A DNA stretch of 64,000 nt from DASSJT01 sp963715025. Lineage in GTDB: Bacteria > Actinomycetota > Actinomycetes > Actinomycetales > Dermatophilaceae. Positions 27,398 through 36,224 of the stretch are shown one piece after another (position 1 is the stretch's first letter; each line of letters starts with the position of its first letter). Below the pieces are notes generated by a model, which had not been told where the DNA came from, did not search any database, and saw only the letters and a list, made by a program, of their open reading frames with translations. Where the stretch lies: the NCBI GenBank assembly GCA_963715025.1, contig CAVQQQ010000009.1, positions 806,001 to 870,000 of the forward strand, in the 5' to 3' direction. A program made the position numbers and the translations under genes.

Positions 27398-28432
27398 TCA
27401 GCGGTCGCGGTCCACCATGTACGGGATGAGGTCGCCCACGAAGCGTCGGGCAGGCGAATCGGGTACGCCCGCGAAGGCCTCCTCGAAGGCGACGAAGGCG
27501 GATCGGGCGATGCCGCGAGCGAACTCGTCCGCGAAAGCCACGCTTCCATGGCTCTGCATCATGGCCATGATGTCGGAGGTCACGACGCCTGAGCGTTCGG
27601 AGGGGTCAAGTGCCAGGTACCGCGCGATGCGGTCGCGGTCGTCGGGGCTGGCGGCAGCGAGCAGGTGGATCAACATCAGGGTCCGCTTGCCTTCCCGGAG
27701 GTCTCCCAGCAGCTCCTTCCCGTAAACCTCCTGCGAGCCCGTGAGGTTGAGAATGTCATCGCGGATCTGAAAGGCCGCACCGAGAAAGAACCCGAACCGC
27801 AGCATCGGCTCGAGGTCGATGGCCTTCCTGGCCCCGATCAACGCCCCGACCCTCAATGGCAGCAGCGTTGTGTACCAGCAGGTCTTCTTGATGATCAGGT
27901 CGAGGTAGTCATCTGGTGTGAGGTCTGTGCGACCGTCCCGCTGCCATCCCAGCTCTCGCGCCTGTCCGTCGACAGTCTGACGGGCCATGAAGTCGAACTC
28001 CGACCAGATCCGGGCGGCCAGACGGCGGTCCAGCCTCTGTTCGTTGTCTCGCAGAGCGCCCAGGGCGAGCACGGCAAGCCCGTCACCGGCATTGATCGCC
28101 AGCGCTCGACCATATCGGCGGTGGAGCGTGGGCTCGCCTCGTCGCAACTCGCTGTCGTCTTCGACGTCGTCGTGGACGAGAAACGCGGTGTGGAGGAGCT
28201 CGATGGCGGCAGCCGAGGGCAAGGCGTCCTCCACATCACCCCCGAAGGCCACGCACGTGGCGAGGCACAGTGCCGGGCGCAGACCCTTGCCGCCCCGTTC
28301 GAGGTACTCGGCGGCAGGGGCCGCCAGGTACTGTGACACCCCGTCGCCGGCGAGATAGGAAAGGGCGGCTCGACGCGCCATCTCGCCATACCCTTCGAGT
28401 TGGCTGAGGAAGACCCCACTCTGGCCAGTCAT
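27398..28432 (-). CDS. Polyprenyl (isoprenyl) diphosphate synthase
   Basis: 344 residues. First Asp-rich motif 'LVHDDVEDDSELRRGEPTLH' (DDxxD), preceded by 'GGKGLRPALCL'. Second motif is 'QIRDDILNLTGSQEVYGKEL', DDILN rather than the usual DDxxD; Asn here is also seen in eukaryotic-type GGPP synthases. 'GDLREGKRTLMLIHLL' is intact. It condenses isopentenyl diphosphate onto an allylic primer; product length cannot be told. Last gene of a five-gene operon, its ATG overlapping the previous stop. Its setting with a FAD oxidoreductase suggests a dedicated isoprenoid rather than quinone tails. Confidence 0.88.
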   Translation of the reverse strand: MTGQSGVFLSQLEGYGEMARRAALSYLAGDGVSQYLAAPAAEYLERGGKGLRPALCLATCVAFGGDVEDALPSAAAIELLHTAFLVHDDVEDDSELRRGEPTLHRRYGRALAINAGDGLAVLALGALRDNEQRLDRRLAARIWSEFDFMARQTVDGQARELGWQRDGRTDLTPDDYLDLIIKKTCWYTTLLPLRVGALIGARKAIDLEPMLRFGFFLGAAFQIRDDILNLTGSQEVYGKELLGDLREGKRTLMLIHLLAAASPDDRDRIARYLALDPSERSGVVTSDIMAMMQSHGSVAFADEFARGIARSAFVAFEEAFAGVPDSPARRFVGDLIPYMVDRDR

Positions 28433-29034
28433 GGGACTCCTTGAGCCTCCACGTCAAGCCGGAGCATGATCGGCGCATCGGGAGCCGCTGAACTCAGCAC
28501 CAGACCGTAGTACTGCCCGGCTGGCTGGTGCGCTGGCACCTCTATTCGCAGCCGGACCTCCCGGGAGGTGCCTGGTTCCACGGGGCTCACCCTCGGGGGC
28601 GAGAAGGAGACGGCGCTGACGGGAACGCTCAGGCCTTGCGAGGAAACCAGGTTCGTGACATGGAGATCCGCCACGGCTGTCGCGGACGAGGTGGGGTTGT
28701 GAATCCATAGCGACGTCTCGGATCTGGAGCCTGACCGCGCCGATGCCAGGACAACCCTTTCCGTTCCGGGTGCAGCAGTGTCCGACATCAGCGTTGCGGC
28801 GGAGTCGAGCAGCCGAAGGCATGCCTCTGCCATCCGAGCAGCACTGTCCGCCAGCCGGCCGGCGTCCTGTTCGTCGGGTCGCAGACGTGCCGGCGTGAGC
28901 CGGTCGGTGGTGACGGCGCGATCCACCGCCCCGATGTAACGGTCCACCACGGCAGCGGCGGAGAGCAGTCCGAAGCGCTGGACCTCGCCGACGAGGTGTC
29001 GCCCTCCAAGGGCGGCGTCCTCGCCGGCGGTCAC
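28429..29034 (-). CDS. Unknown protein with a C-terminal beta-sandwich-like module
   Basis: 201 residues. The N-terminal half is helical; the C-terminal 100 look all-beta: 'ERVVLASARSGSRSETSLWI', 'NPTSSATAVADLHVTNLVSS' and 'QPAGQYYGLVLSSAAPDAPI'. The last motif (P-x-G-x-Y-x-G-x-[VL], then A-P-[IV]-x-L-x-L) recurs at the C-terminus of the first operon gene. No signal peptide, so it is likely cytoplasmic. Overlaps by 4 bases on both sides, so it is translated with its neighbours. No family recognised. Confidence 0.7.
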   Translation of the reverse strand: MTAGEDAALGGRHLVGEVQRFGLLSAAAVVDRYIGAVDRAVTTDRLTPARLRPDEQDAGRLADSAARMAEACLRLLDSAATLMSDTAAPGTERVVLASARSGSRSETSLWIHNPTSSATAVADLHVTNLVSSQGLSVPVSAVSFSPPRVSPVEPGTSREVRLRIEVPAHQPAGQYYGLVLSSAAPDAPIMLRLDVEAQGVP

Positions 29035-31118
29035 GCGGCTCCCTCTCGGCGGGAACGCGGGCCGGCCGCGCCCGAGAGAATGGCACGCGCCGCCAGGACT
29101 CCCGAGCGAGTCGCACTTTCAACACACCCGGCGTCGAGACCGCACGCCGTCCAGTCGCCGGCGACGACGAGGTTGTCGAATCCCGTTCGCCCGGGGGCGA
29201 GCCGATGCTTTCCGGAACCCGGGAGCGACTGGACATACCGGTCGGACGGATCCAGATTGGCTCTGAAGTACTGCCCGCTCACCCGATCCCGGCCGCTGCG
29301 CCCCTGATCGTCCCAGAGCATCTCCCACGCGAAGCCGGAGGAGTCTCTCGTCCCCGGCCACAGCGCCCCCACCTCGTCCTCGAGGAAGCGCGTCAGGGTA
29401 GTCCGCACGACCTCATCTCCTCGGGCCGGATCGGCGTCAGGCATGGCGCCGCAGAGGTAGGCGATGCTGCGCGGCGGCCCCGAAGCGGGCCAGGTCTCCC
29501 TCGGAAGGAGGTGCGACATCGAGGCCCACGTGTCGAAGGTGCTGCCGAACCCGCTCAGGGTCACCCCGGGCGGGCCCGGCCAGCCCAGCTCGGATTCGGT
29601 CCCGTTGAGCCACAGCTGCGCCGAGCGGGTCGCTACCGTGGCGACTCCCTCGACCATGGAGCGCCACCGGCGGTCGGCAGCCACCAGCTCGGAGGCGACG
29701 TAGGGCACCATTCCCAGCGACACCGCCAGCACTGCCACGTCGAAGTCTGCGCCGGCGACAAGCCTCTCAACCCCGGTGCCGCCTGCATCGTCCCAGTGAG
29801 ACTCGAGCTGGTCACCAGGATCCTCGTCGAGCTGGTCCAGGAGGGGGCGGCTGGGCCAGCAGGGAAGCCCCTGCACCCGTACCAGCGGCTGGTAGCGGCT
29901 TCGGCCCGGCGCCAGATCGGCCTGGCGGGTGAGGTGGATCGACTCGATCGAGCGGTCACCGGACACGCTCAGGCGATCTAGACGGCGGAAGAAGCGGAAC
30001 TCGACGCCACGACGAGCCAGAGCCTCGTAGATCGGAGCGAAGACGATCTCGCCCATCCCGGCCTGCATCCGCCAGAAGATCGATCCTTTGAAGTCGAACA
30101 GCATGCGGCCGGCCAGCTGGAGACCCAGCCCCGCCGCAAACCGGGGCTTGGCGCGGTCGCCCTCTGCGTAGGCGAAGGTGAGGTCGTACATTCCCCGAAC
30201 GATCGGAGAGTCAAGCGTCTCCGTGGCCGCGCCGTGCATCGCGAGCCATTCACGGTAGTCAAGATGGTCGATGCGTTCGTAGCCCGTGCCCGAGAGGAGT
30301 CCGTCGACGATCATGCCCCGAAGGTTCGTCGCCACCAGGTCGACGAGTTGCCACGTCCGTCGGGCGCCTGGATCAGCCAACACGATGGTGCGGGTGCCGT
30401 CGCGCCAGGCCCGCAGGACCGTACTCATGGCCTCCGCGACGGGGCCTTCGAACCGTGGGTCGGCAGCCATGCGCGCGGCACGCTCAAGGCCCTCCAGAAG
30501 CGTGGCGAAACCCGTCAAGCCGGCGCCTCGAACGAGCGTCCCGAGATCGGAAGTTGCGGATCTGCCCCGCGGGGACGAGCTGAGAAAGACCTGCGCGCTG
30601 GCGGGCCGTGAGGCCACGGCACGATGGAAGTCGGCCAACAGCCGCAGGGCGCGTGAGGCTACGTCCAGAGGTCGCAGCGGGCGATCCTCCGCTCCAGGTT
30701 CTCCCGGAAGGGCTTCGTTACCGGAGAACTGGGTCACGAAGTGGCTCCAGGCCGAGCCGTCCCACTCCGCGAGACCGACGCCCCCCGTCGGCACCACGGC
30801 GTCCCGCCAGCTGCGGATGGGGCACGCAGGATCGGTGGTGTCCCGAGCCAATTCGGCATAGACCTCGCGGAGCACCCGGAAGGTGGTGTCGTAGTACCCC
30901 AGCAGAACATGCAGGCCGTGCTCCTCGATCCGTCCGTGCGGCCCTCGACTGCTGGCTCCCTTTCCGCCCAGTCTCCAACCTCGCTGGTAGAGGGTGATCG
31001 AGTCCAGGCGCTTCTTCCAATCGCCTGAACTCAGCTCCCAAGCGGTCGCGAGCCCGGCCATGCCGCCGCCGAGGATGACAACGCGCTGACCAGCCACGTC
31101 ACTGGGCGAGCAGCGCAT
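29031..31118 (-). CDS. Large FAD-dependent oxidoreductase, phytoene desaturase/amine oxidase-like
   Basis: 695 residues. Dinucleotide fold 'VVILGGGMAGLATAWELSSG', then 'GWRLGGKGASS' and 'EEHGLHVLLGYYDTTFRVLR', as in a phytoene-dehydrogenase-like family often annotated simply as NAD(P)-binding protein. The C-terminal FAD motif is 'FDNLVVAGDWTACGLDAGCV'. It is larger than carotenoid desaturases (about 500), with inserted middle segments. Next to a prenyl synthase, an isoprenoid substrate is a reasonable inference. It overlaps the upstream gene by 20 bases; a GTG at 31097 directly after that stop is an alternative start. Confidence 0.83.
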   Translation of the reverse strand: MRCSPSDVAGQRVVILGGGMAGLATAWELSSGDWKKRLDSITLYQRGWRLGGKGASSRGPHGRIEEHGLHVLLGYYDTTFRVLREVYAELARDTTDPACPIRSWRDAVVPTGGVGLAEWDGSAWSHFVTQFSGNEALPGEPGAEDRPLRPLDVASRALRLLADFHRAVASRPASAQVFLSSSPRGRSATSDLGTLVRGAGLTGFATLLEGLERAARMAADPRFEGPVAEAMSTVLRAWRDGTRTIVLADPGARRTWQLVDLVATNLRGMIVDGLLSGTGYERIDHLDYREWLAMHGAATETLDSPIVRGMYDLTFAYAEGDRAKPRFAAGLGLQLAGRMLFDFKGSIFWRMQAGMGEIVFAPIYEALARRGVEFRFFRRLDRLSVSGDRSIESIHLTRQADLAPGRSRYQPLVRVQGLPCWPSRPLLDQLDEDPGDQLESHWDDAGGTGVERLVAGADFDVAVLAVSLGMVPYVASELVAADRRWRSMVEGVATVATRSAQLWLNGTESELGWPGPPGVTLSGFGSTFDTWASMSHLLPRETWPASGPPRSIAYLCGAMPDADPARGDEVVRTTLTRFLEDEVGALWPGTRDSSGFAWEMLWDDQGRSGRDRVSGQYFRANLDPSDRYVQSLPGSGKHRLAPGRTGFDNLVVAGDWTACGLDAGCVESATRSGVLAARAILSGAAGPRSRREGAA

Positions 31119-34100
31119 CGGCAGCTGCTGTCTCGTGGGTCACCAGAGATGGCGGCATCTCCCTTCTCGCCTCCTCGAGCCAAGTTCGCCAGCTGCCGGG
31201 CTGTGAGCTGACAGGGACGTGGGCCAGCTCGAGGGCGGACCGGAGCCGTGCCACTCTGGCCCCCTGCTCGGTCGCCACCCGCAACGCCTCGGTCAGATCG
31301 GCCACCGCGTGGTTGGCGTCACGTCCGCCGGCCAGCGCGTACACAGCACGCTCACGCAGGAGTTCGGGGAGATGGATGTTCTCACCACTCTTGTGAACCA
31401 CTTGGATCGCCTCCGAAACCAGCTCGTGAGCCCGGTCGACATCACCTGCCGAGGCATTGAGCCGGGCCAGATAAGCCAAGTTGGCGGCGGCAAAGGCCTC
31501 CTGTCCCATGAGTCGCAGGCTGGCGATGGTCTGCCCGAGGAAATCGCGGTCCGGCTCGCCTCCGGGCGTGGGGCTTCCGAGGTAGGCGGAGCCCAGCATG
31601 GTCCAGTAGGCGTAGCCGTGCTCCTTCCCGATGGCTACCACCTCGGCTGCCAGGGACCGCGAGGCGTCATGGTCACCGAGGAAGCCACGAATCCAGGCGG
31701 CGTAGGTCTTGACGAAGGCGAGGCTGAACGGGCCGCGTGGGAAGCCGATCTGTTCCGCCCTCCGCAGAGCCTCGCCCTCCCAGCGTTCAGCTGTGCCCGG
31801 CTCCCCTCTGACGGCGCTCACGCACGCGAGAGCGATCGCGGAGACGGCGACCGGATCGTTGGGAAGGGGCCAGAAGGGGGAGACCATCTGATCGGCGGGA
31901 CGAGCGAGGAAGCCCTTCATGGCGCGTTCCAGATGCGCCTGCGCCGATCCCAGGTTCCCCTGGTACAACTCCAGCCAGCCCGCGCAAGACTGTACCTCCG
32001 GCTCGAACCAGGAGAATGCCGCCTGATGGACCATGCCGTCGAGCCGGTCGATCAGCCCCCGGGCCGTGGAGAGCTCTCCGCTGACCAGCCAGTACGACCA
32101 AATCGCGATCAGCGATGGCATCACTTCCGGTCGTGTCCGAAGCCGGGTGGTGAGCACCTCGGCCCGCCGGTGGTCCGACTGGACTTCGGGAGCGGCGTAA
32201 CCCTGCATCGAGCTGACGCTCAAGCCGCGCAGCATCCGTGCCGTCAGCTCGCTGAGGTCGCGGTCGTCCGACTCGGGCAGGAAATCGAGGAGCTCGAGGG
32301 CGCGCGAGAGCAGCTTGGTGGCCTCGGTGTGCGCTCCGCGACCCTGCTCCGCCTGGGCCGCGACGAGGTAGAGGCCGACGGCACGCTCGCCGGCTCCGGC
32401 CAGGTCGAAGTGCTCGGCGATCAATGCCGGCTCAGCGCCACGGAGGGCAATCGTCTCCGCGACGCTGGCATGCGTCTGGCGGCGGACATCGAGCACCTGG
32501 GTCTCGTAGGCTGCGTCGCGCATCAGCGCATGGCGGAAGCGGTAGGTGTGAGCTGATGGGTCGCCAGGCTCGATGATTCCCGCGTCGACCAGGATGCCGA
32601 GCTGTCGAGCCACGGTGTCCTCGTCACCGAGCACCGCCGCGACGGTTCCAGCATCGAAGGTGGGGCCTACGGTGGCGGCGACCTGGACGACACGCAGATC
32701 GACACGCGGGGCCTTGAACCTCCAGGTGAACAGCTCCTGGAGCCGCAAGGGCATCGGCTCGGAGCGCTCCTTGGCGAGGCAGGAACGCGTTAGCTCCTCG
32801 ATGAACAGCGGGTTCCCCTCCGATTGCTGGATGATGAAGGCGCGCTCGTCGCCGGGAAGATCTCTTCCGGACACGAGGTTGTCTACGAGCCTCGCTGCTG
32901 CGCCCTCGCCGAGGCGGTCCAGTTCGAGCACGGAGGCTGCCCCCTTCCACGCGACGGCAGAGTCGTCGCGTGTGGTGGCCACCGTGAGGACGCCACCAAG
33001 CCGCCGTTCCACCAGACGACCCAGCAGTCCGAGCGTGGAGGGATCCGCCCAGTGGAGGTCCTCGACGACGAACAGGTGAGGGGTCCGCTCCGCCAGAGCG
33101 GCCAGCCACTCGACCAGCCGGCTGAGCGTCTCCTCGAGGAAGGCGCTCGGGTCGAGCTCGGGAGCGGGATAGTCGGAGGCCTCGGTAACCCCGATGAGGG
33201 CGCCCAGGAAGGGCACCGAGCGCGCTGGATCCAACCCGAGCGAGGTGAGGTGGACTACCAGCGGACGGAGTCGATCAGTGTCCTCGGCGACGATGCCGAG
33301 CACCCGCTCGAGCGTCTGTGCTATCGGCCACAGCGAGACGTTGGCGTAGTAGGGGAGGCAACCCACACCGAGCACCTTGCCTCCGGTGGCCTCCGCTCGA
33401 TCGACGACCTCAGCCACCAGGCGCGACTTTCCGATACCCGCCTCGCCGACCACGAGGAAGGTGGTACCGCCGGTCGGCTGCCCCGCCGTCTCCTGGGCGT
33501 CCTTCCACGCAGAGAACAGCTGGTCTCTCGGCTCATCCCGGCCGACCAGTCCAGCCTTCCGGTACCGCTCTGCCTCAAAGCGAGCGGCGGCATAGCGGGG
33601 CCGCTCGACGGCAAAGATCTCCACGGGGCGGACAATGCCCTTGAGTTCGCGCTCACCGAGCGAATGCATGTAGAAATCGGCGTCCACCAGCTGTTGCGTG
33701 ACGTCGCTGATCACCACCATGCCTGGCTCCGCCGCCTGTTGAATCCGGGCCGCGAGGTTGGGGACGACACCGACGATGGAGTCCCGCTCGGCAACTGAGC
33801 GATCGCTGCTCAGATCCGTGATCACCACCCGCCCGGTGTGTATCCCGACCCGGACCTCGGGAGCCATGCCAAGGCGTCGCTCCAGCTCTGCGCGCGCATC
33901 CCGCATCGCCACCACCAGGTCAAGAGCCGCCAGCACGGCACGACGAGCATCGTCTTCGTGCGGGTCGGGATAGCCGAAACTTGCCAGGATGCCGTCGCCC
34001 GAGTACTGCACCACGTAACCGCTGTATCGCGTCACGGCCTCCCGGGCTGCGACGCGGTAGAAGGAGAACAAGTCCCGCAGCTGCTCCGGCTCCACACGCT

Positions 34101-34362
34101 CGGAGAGCAGGGTTGAGCCCACGAGATCGGAGAACAAGAGCGTCATCAGGGCCCGCTCACCCAGCGGTCCCAGCGAGCGCGCTGCCACCCGCTCCAGGAT
34201 CACGGCGGCGCGCCGGTTGTCGGGGTCGACGGCGCGCACTTCCTCGGCAGTGGCGCGAGCCGGTTCGAGGTCGCCCCCCGCCAGAGAGTCTTCTGCAGCA
34301 TTCAGCAGTCGCTCGAGGAGACGGTTGAGCCTCTGCTCGGCCGACGTCGCCGCGTTGGTCAC
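31099..34362 (-). CDS. Class III adenylate/guanylate cyclase - AAA ATPase - TPR protein
   Basis: 1087 residues. Cyclase domain about 72-250: metal Asp in 'LLFSDLVGSTLLSERVEP' and 'YSGDGILASFGYPDPHEDDA', and transition-state residues in 'VPNLAARIQQAAE', so it looks active. ATPase from about 285 with 'GLVGRDEPRDQLFSAW', Walker A 'GEAGIGKSRLVAEVV' and Walker B-like 'HLFVVEDLHWADPSTL'. The C-terminal 500 residues are helical repeats of TPR type. The family includes soluble signal proteins in actinobacteria with unknown inputs. Being inside a biosynthetic-looking operon is unusual; a pathway-linked sensor is inferred. Confidence 0.88.
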   Translation of the reverse strand: MTNAATSAEQRLNRLLERLLNAAEDSLAGGDLEPARATAEEVRAVDPDNRRAAVILERVAARSLGPLGERALMTLLFSDLVGSTLLSERVEPEQLRDLFSFYRVAAREAVTRYSGYVVQYSGDGILASFGYPDPHEDDARRAVLAALDLVVAMRDARAELERRLGMAPEVRVGIHTGRVVITDLSSDRSVAERDSIVGVVPNLAARIQQAAEPGMVVISDVTQQLVDADFYMHSLGERELKGIVRPVEIFAVERPRYAAARFEAERYRKAGLVGRDEPRDQLFSAWKDAQETAGQPTGGTTFLVVGEAGIGKSRLVAEVVDRAEATGGKVLGVGCLPYYANVSLWPIAQTLERVLGIVAEDTDRLRPLVVHLTSLGLDPARSVPFLGALIGVTEASDYPAPELDPSAFLEETLSRLVEWLAALAERTPHLFVVEDLHWADPSTLGLLGRLVERRLGGVLTVATTRDDSAVAWKGAASVLELDRLGEGAAARLVDNLVSGRDLPGDERAFIIQQSEGNPLFIEELTRSCLAKERSEPMPLRLQELFTWRFKAPRVDLRVVQVAATVGPTFDAGTVAAVLGDEDTVARQLGILVDAGIIEPGDPSAHTYRFRHALMRDAAYETQVLDVRRQTHASVAETIALRGAEPALIAEHFDLAGAGERAVGLYLVAAQAEQGRGAHTEATKLLSRALELLDFLPESDDRDLSELTARMLRGLSVSSMQGYAAPEVQSDHRRAEVLTTRLRTRPEVMPSLIAIWSYWLVSGELSTARGLIDRLDGMVHQAAFSWFEPEVQSCAGWLELYQGNLGSAQAHLERAMKGFLARPADQMVSPFWPLPNDPVAVSAIALACVSAVRGEPGTAERWEGEALRRAEQIGFPRGPFSLAFVKTYAAWIRGFLGDHDASRSLAAEVVAIGKEHGYAYWTMLGSAYLGSPTPGGEPDRDFLGQTIASLRLMGQEAFAAANLAYLARLNASAGDVDRAHELVSEAIQVVHKSGENIHLPELLRERAVYALAGGRDANHAVADLTEALRVATEQGARVARLRSALELAHVPVSSQPGSWRTWLEEARREMPPSLVTHETAAADALLAQ

Positions 34363-34365
34363 GGC

Positions 34366-35931
34366 TCACACCCCGATGGCTCGGGAGAGGTAGAGCTGAA
34401 CTGGTGCCAGTGTCTGGCCCTCAGGCATCCTCAGCTGACCGACGTAGAGGCCTGGCGGAACCGTGGTGTTCGACGTCTCCAGCCGCACGCCGTACGTCCC
34501 GTCGTCGAGAGGCTGCACGCTGACGGCGATTTCCCTGGCGGCGAGCATCGCGCCGCCGGCTTCGATCGACATGAGGTCGGAGATCACCGGACGGTCGGCT
34601 TGGGCCAGCCCGGGCACCGGGATGGTCATGCCCTCCGCTTCCAGGGGGACGTCCCTCGCCATCGTTGGGAATGCCCCTCGGGCACCCTCTGGGGCGCGGC
34701 CCGGAGGGATGAACCCCACGTCGAGGCCCTCGCGAGCGACCTCGTTGAGCGTGTCCAGGCCGTAGGTCCATGCTCGGGCCCAGTCCTTGGCGAGCTGAGA
34801 CCAATACCGGGTCCCGTCGGACAGCAAGTCGGAGGTGGAGTACCCCTGAGAGGTGACTTTGGACGTCAGGTCGTCGAAGAGGTCCAGGTAGGTGCGCGCG
34901 GAATCACCGAAGAACTCGACCCACGCCTCGACGTTGTCACCCCATGACGAGGTCCGGGAACCGGATTTCCCTGCAGGAGCATGCGTTCCGGTCTTCGGCA
35001 CGCTGGTGCTGCCACCCCGGACGGCACCCCGCACCCAGTCCGTCCAGAACGGACACACGATCCGAGCCACGCGATCCCATACGTCAGTGGTGAAGCCGAC
35101 GATCTTGAGCGCCTTCACCCTGCGGACCGGCCCTGCGTCGTTCACGAGGAGGAAGCCGCGGTCGACGTCGAGCTCGCCGTCCAGACTGACGTCGAGCTCA
35201 TAGGTCATGCCCGCGGCCTGATCGCCGTCCCGCCAGTAGTCGCAATGAAGCAGCGTGTTCAGGCGTTTCACGAGCTGTACCTCTTCGTGGAACACGCTGT
35301 GCCAGTGACCGTCCCCGCGCGGATGGATGTCCACCGGGGCACTCGCCCCGACGATCTCCATTCGCTTGAACAGCAGCGGCCCCCGCTCCGGCCAGTTGCG
35401 GGGGTCGACCCAGTCCGCCACCGCATCGAAGGACGCGTCGGTCTCGAACTCGGAGAAGATCCACGTTCCGGTGAGGCCCCCGACCTTCACGGACTTCACG
35501 GTGCAGACGTCCTCACCGATGAACGCGCTTTCGTGATGCGGCAGCGCCCGTCCGCTGGGAGTCTCCCGGAAGGGGAGAACCCCGCCAGACGACTGCTTCA
35601 CGTCGGTGAGGAGCTGACCGGCGTCGAGGCCTCGCGCGTCGGCCACGGATTCCGCCAGCAGGCGGTACTCGCGTTCGGACGCCTCGAAGTCAGGGAAATG
35701 CGCCTTCGCCAGGTCGTAGAGCACAGCAATGCGCGCCGAGATGGGTGCGTCCTGCTCGGGAGCCTCGGCCACCGCTCGCAGAGCGGTGCTGGGCGAGGTC
35801 TGGCGGAACCCCGGAATGAGGCCGAGGTCCAGACCGCCGAACGCGCCGGAACGGGCGTGGAGGCTGACCAGGGCTTCCTGGGGCGCGACAGCATCGGAGT
35901 CGCTGTCGGAGTTCCGGGGACGGTCGGTCAT
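34366..35931 (-). CDS. Unknown protein with a SRPBCC-like core and shared C-terminal motif
   Basis: 521 residues, first gene of the five-gene operon. Residues about 140-290 resemble a START/SRPBCC lipid-binding fold: 'TGTWIFSEFETDASFDAVAD' and 'WVDPRNWPERGPLLFKRME'. A linker with 'YLDLFDDLTSKVTSQGYSTS' follows, then a C-terminal strand region 'TTVPPGLYVGQLRMPEGQTL' matching the motif ending the 201-residue protein of this operon. No signal peptide or membrane helix. It could present a hydrophobic isoprenoid; that is inference. The gap to the cyclase-ATPase gene is 3 bases. Confidence 0.68.
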   Translation of the reverse strand: MTDRPRNSDSDSDAVAPQEALVSLHARSGAFGGLDLGLIPGFRQTSPSTALRAVAEAPEQDAPISARIAVLYDLAKAHFPDFEASEREYRLLAESVADARGLDAGQLLTDVKQSSGGVLPFRETPSGRALPHHESAFIGEDVCTVKSVKVGGLTGTWIFSEFETDASFDAVADWVDPRNWPERGPLLFKRMEIVGASAPVDIHPRGDGHWHSVFHEEVQLVKRLNTLLHCDYWRDGDQAAGMTYELDVSLDGELDVDRGFLLVNDAGPVRRVKALKIVGFTTDVWDRVARIVCPFWTDWVRGAVRGGSTSVPKTGTHAPAGKSGSRTSSWGDNVEAWVEFFGDSARTYLDLFDDLTSKVTSQGYSTSDLLSDGTRYWSQLAKDWARAWTYGLDTLNEVAREGLDVGFIPPGRAPEGARGAFPTMARDVPLEAEGMTIPVPGLAQADRPVISDLMSIEAGGAMLAAREIAVSVQPLDDGTYGVRLETSNTTVPPGLYVGQLRMPEGQTLAPVQLYLSRAIGV

Positions 35932-36224
35932 GGAAACCGCCTCGCTATCGCGTCAATGGCAGCGGGACCCGCCGCTGGCCACTCGTCTAGGGCGTCGCCT
36001 TGGGGAAAGTCTATGGACGCCGGCGCCTCCTGTCTCTCAGATCCCGTCAGAGGTCGCAGATCGTGCTGGTCACGTGGGCCTGTCCCCGCGCGTCAGCCGG
36101 TGCGGCCCAATCCCGGCTGCGCTCGGGCTGGCGGGCAAGGGCAGGGGGGCGCACGGCATACCTCATCGAGCGGGAAAAGCAGCGCCACAGCCTGTGCACA
36201 GTCGGCAACTCAACTGTGGTTGGC
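35932..36224. other. Divergent intergenic region
   Basis: About 290 bases between the five-gene operon and the glycosyltransferase pair. It should carry both promoters, but I cannot see convincing boxes or dyads. Confidence 0.4.
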
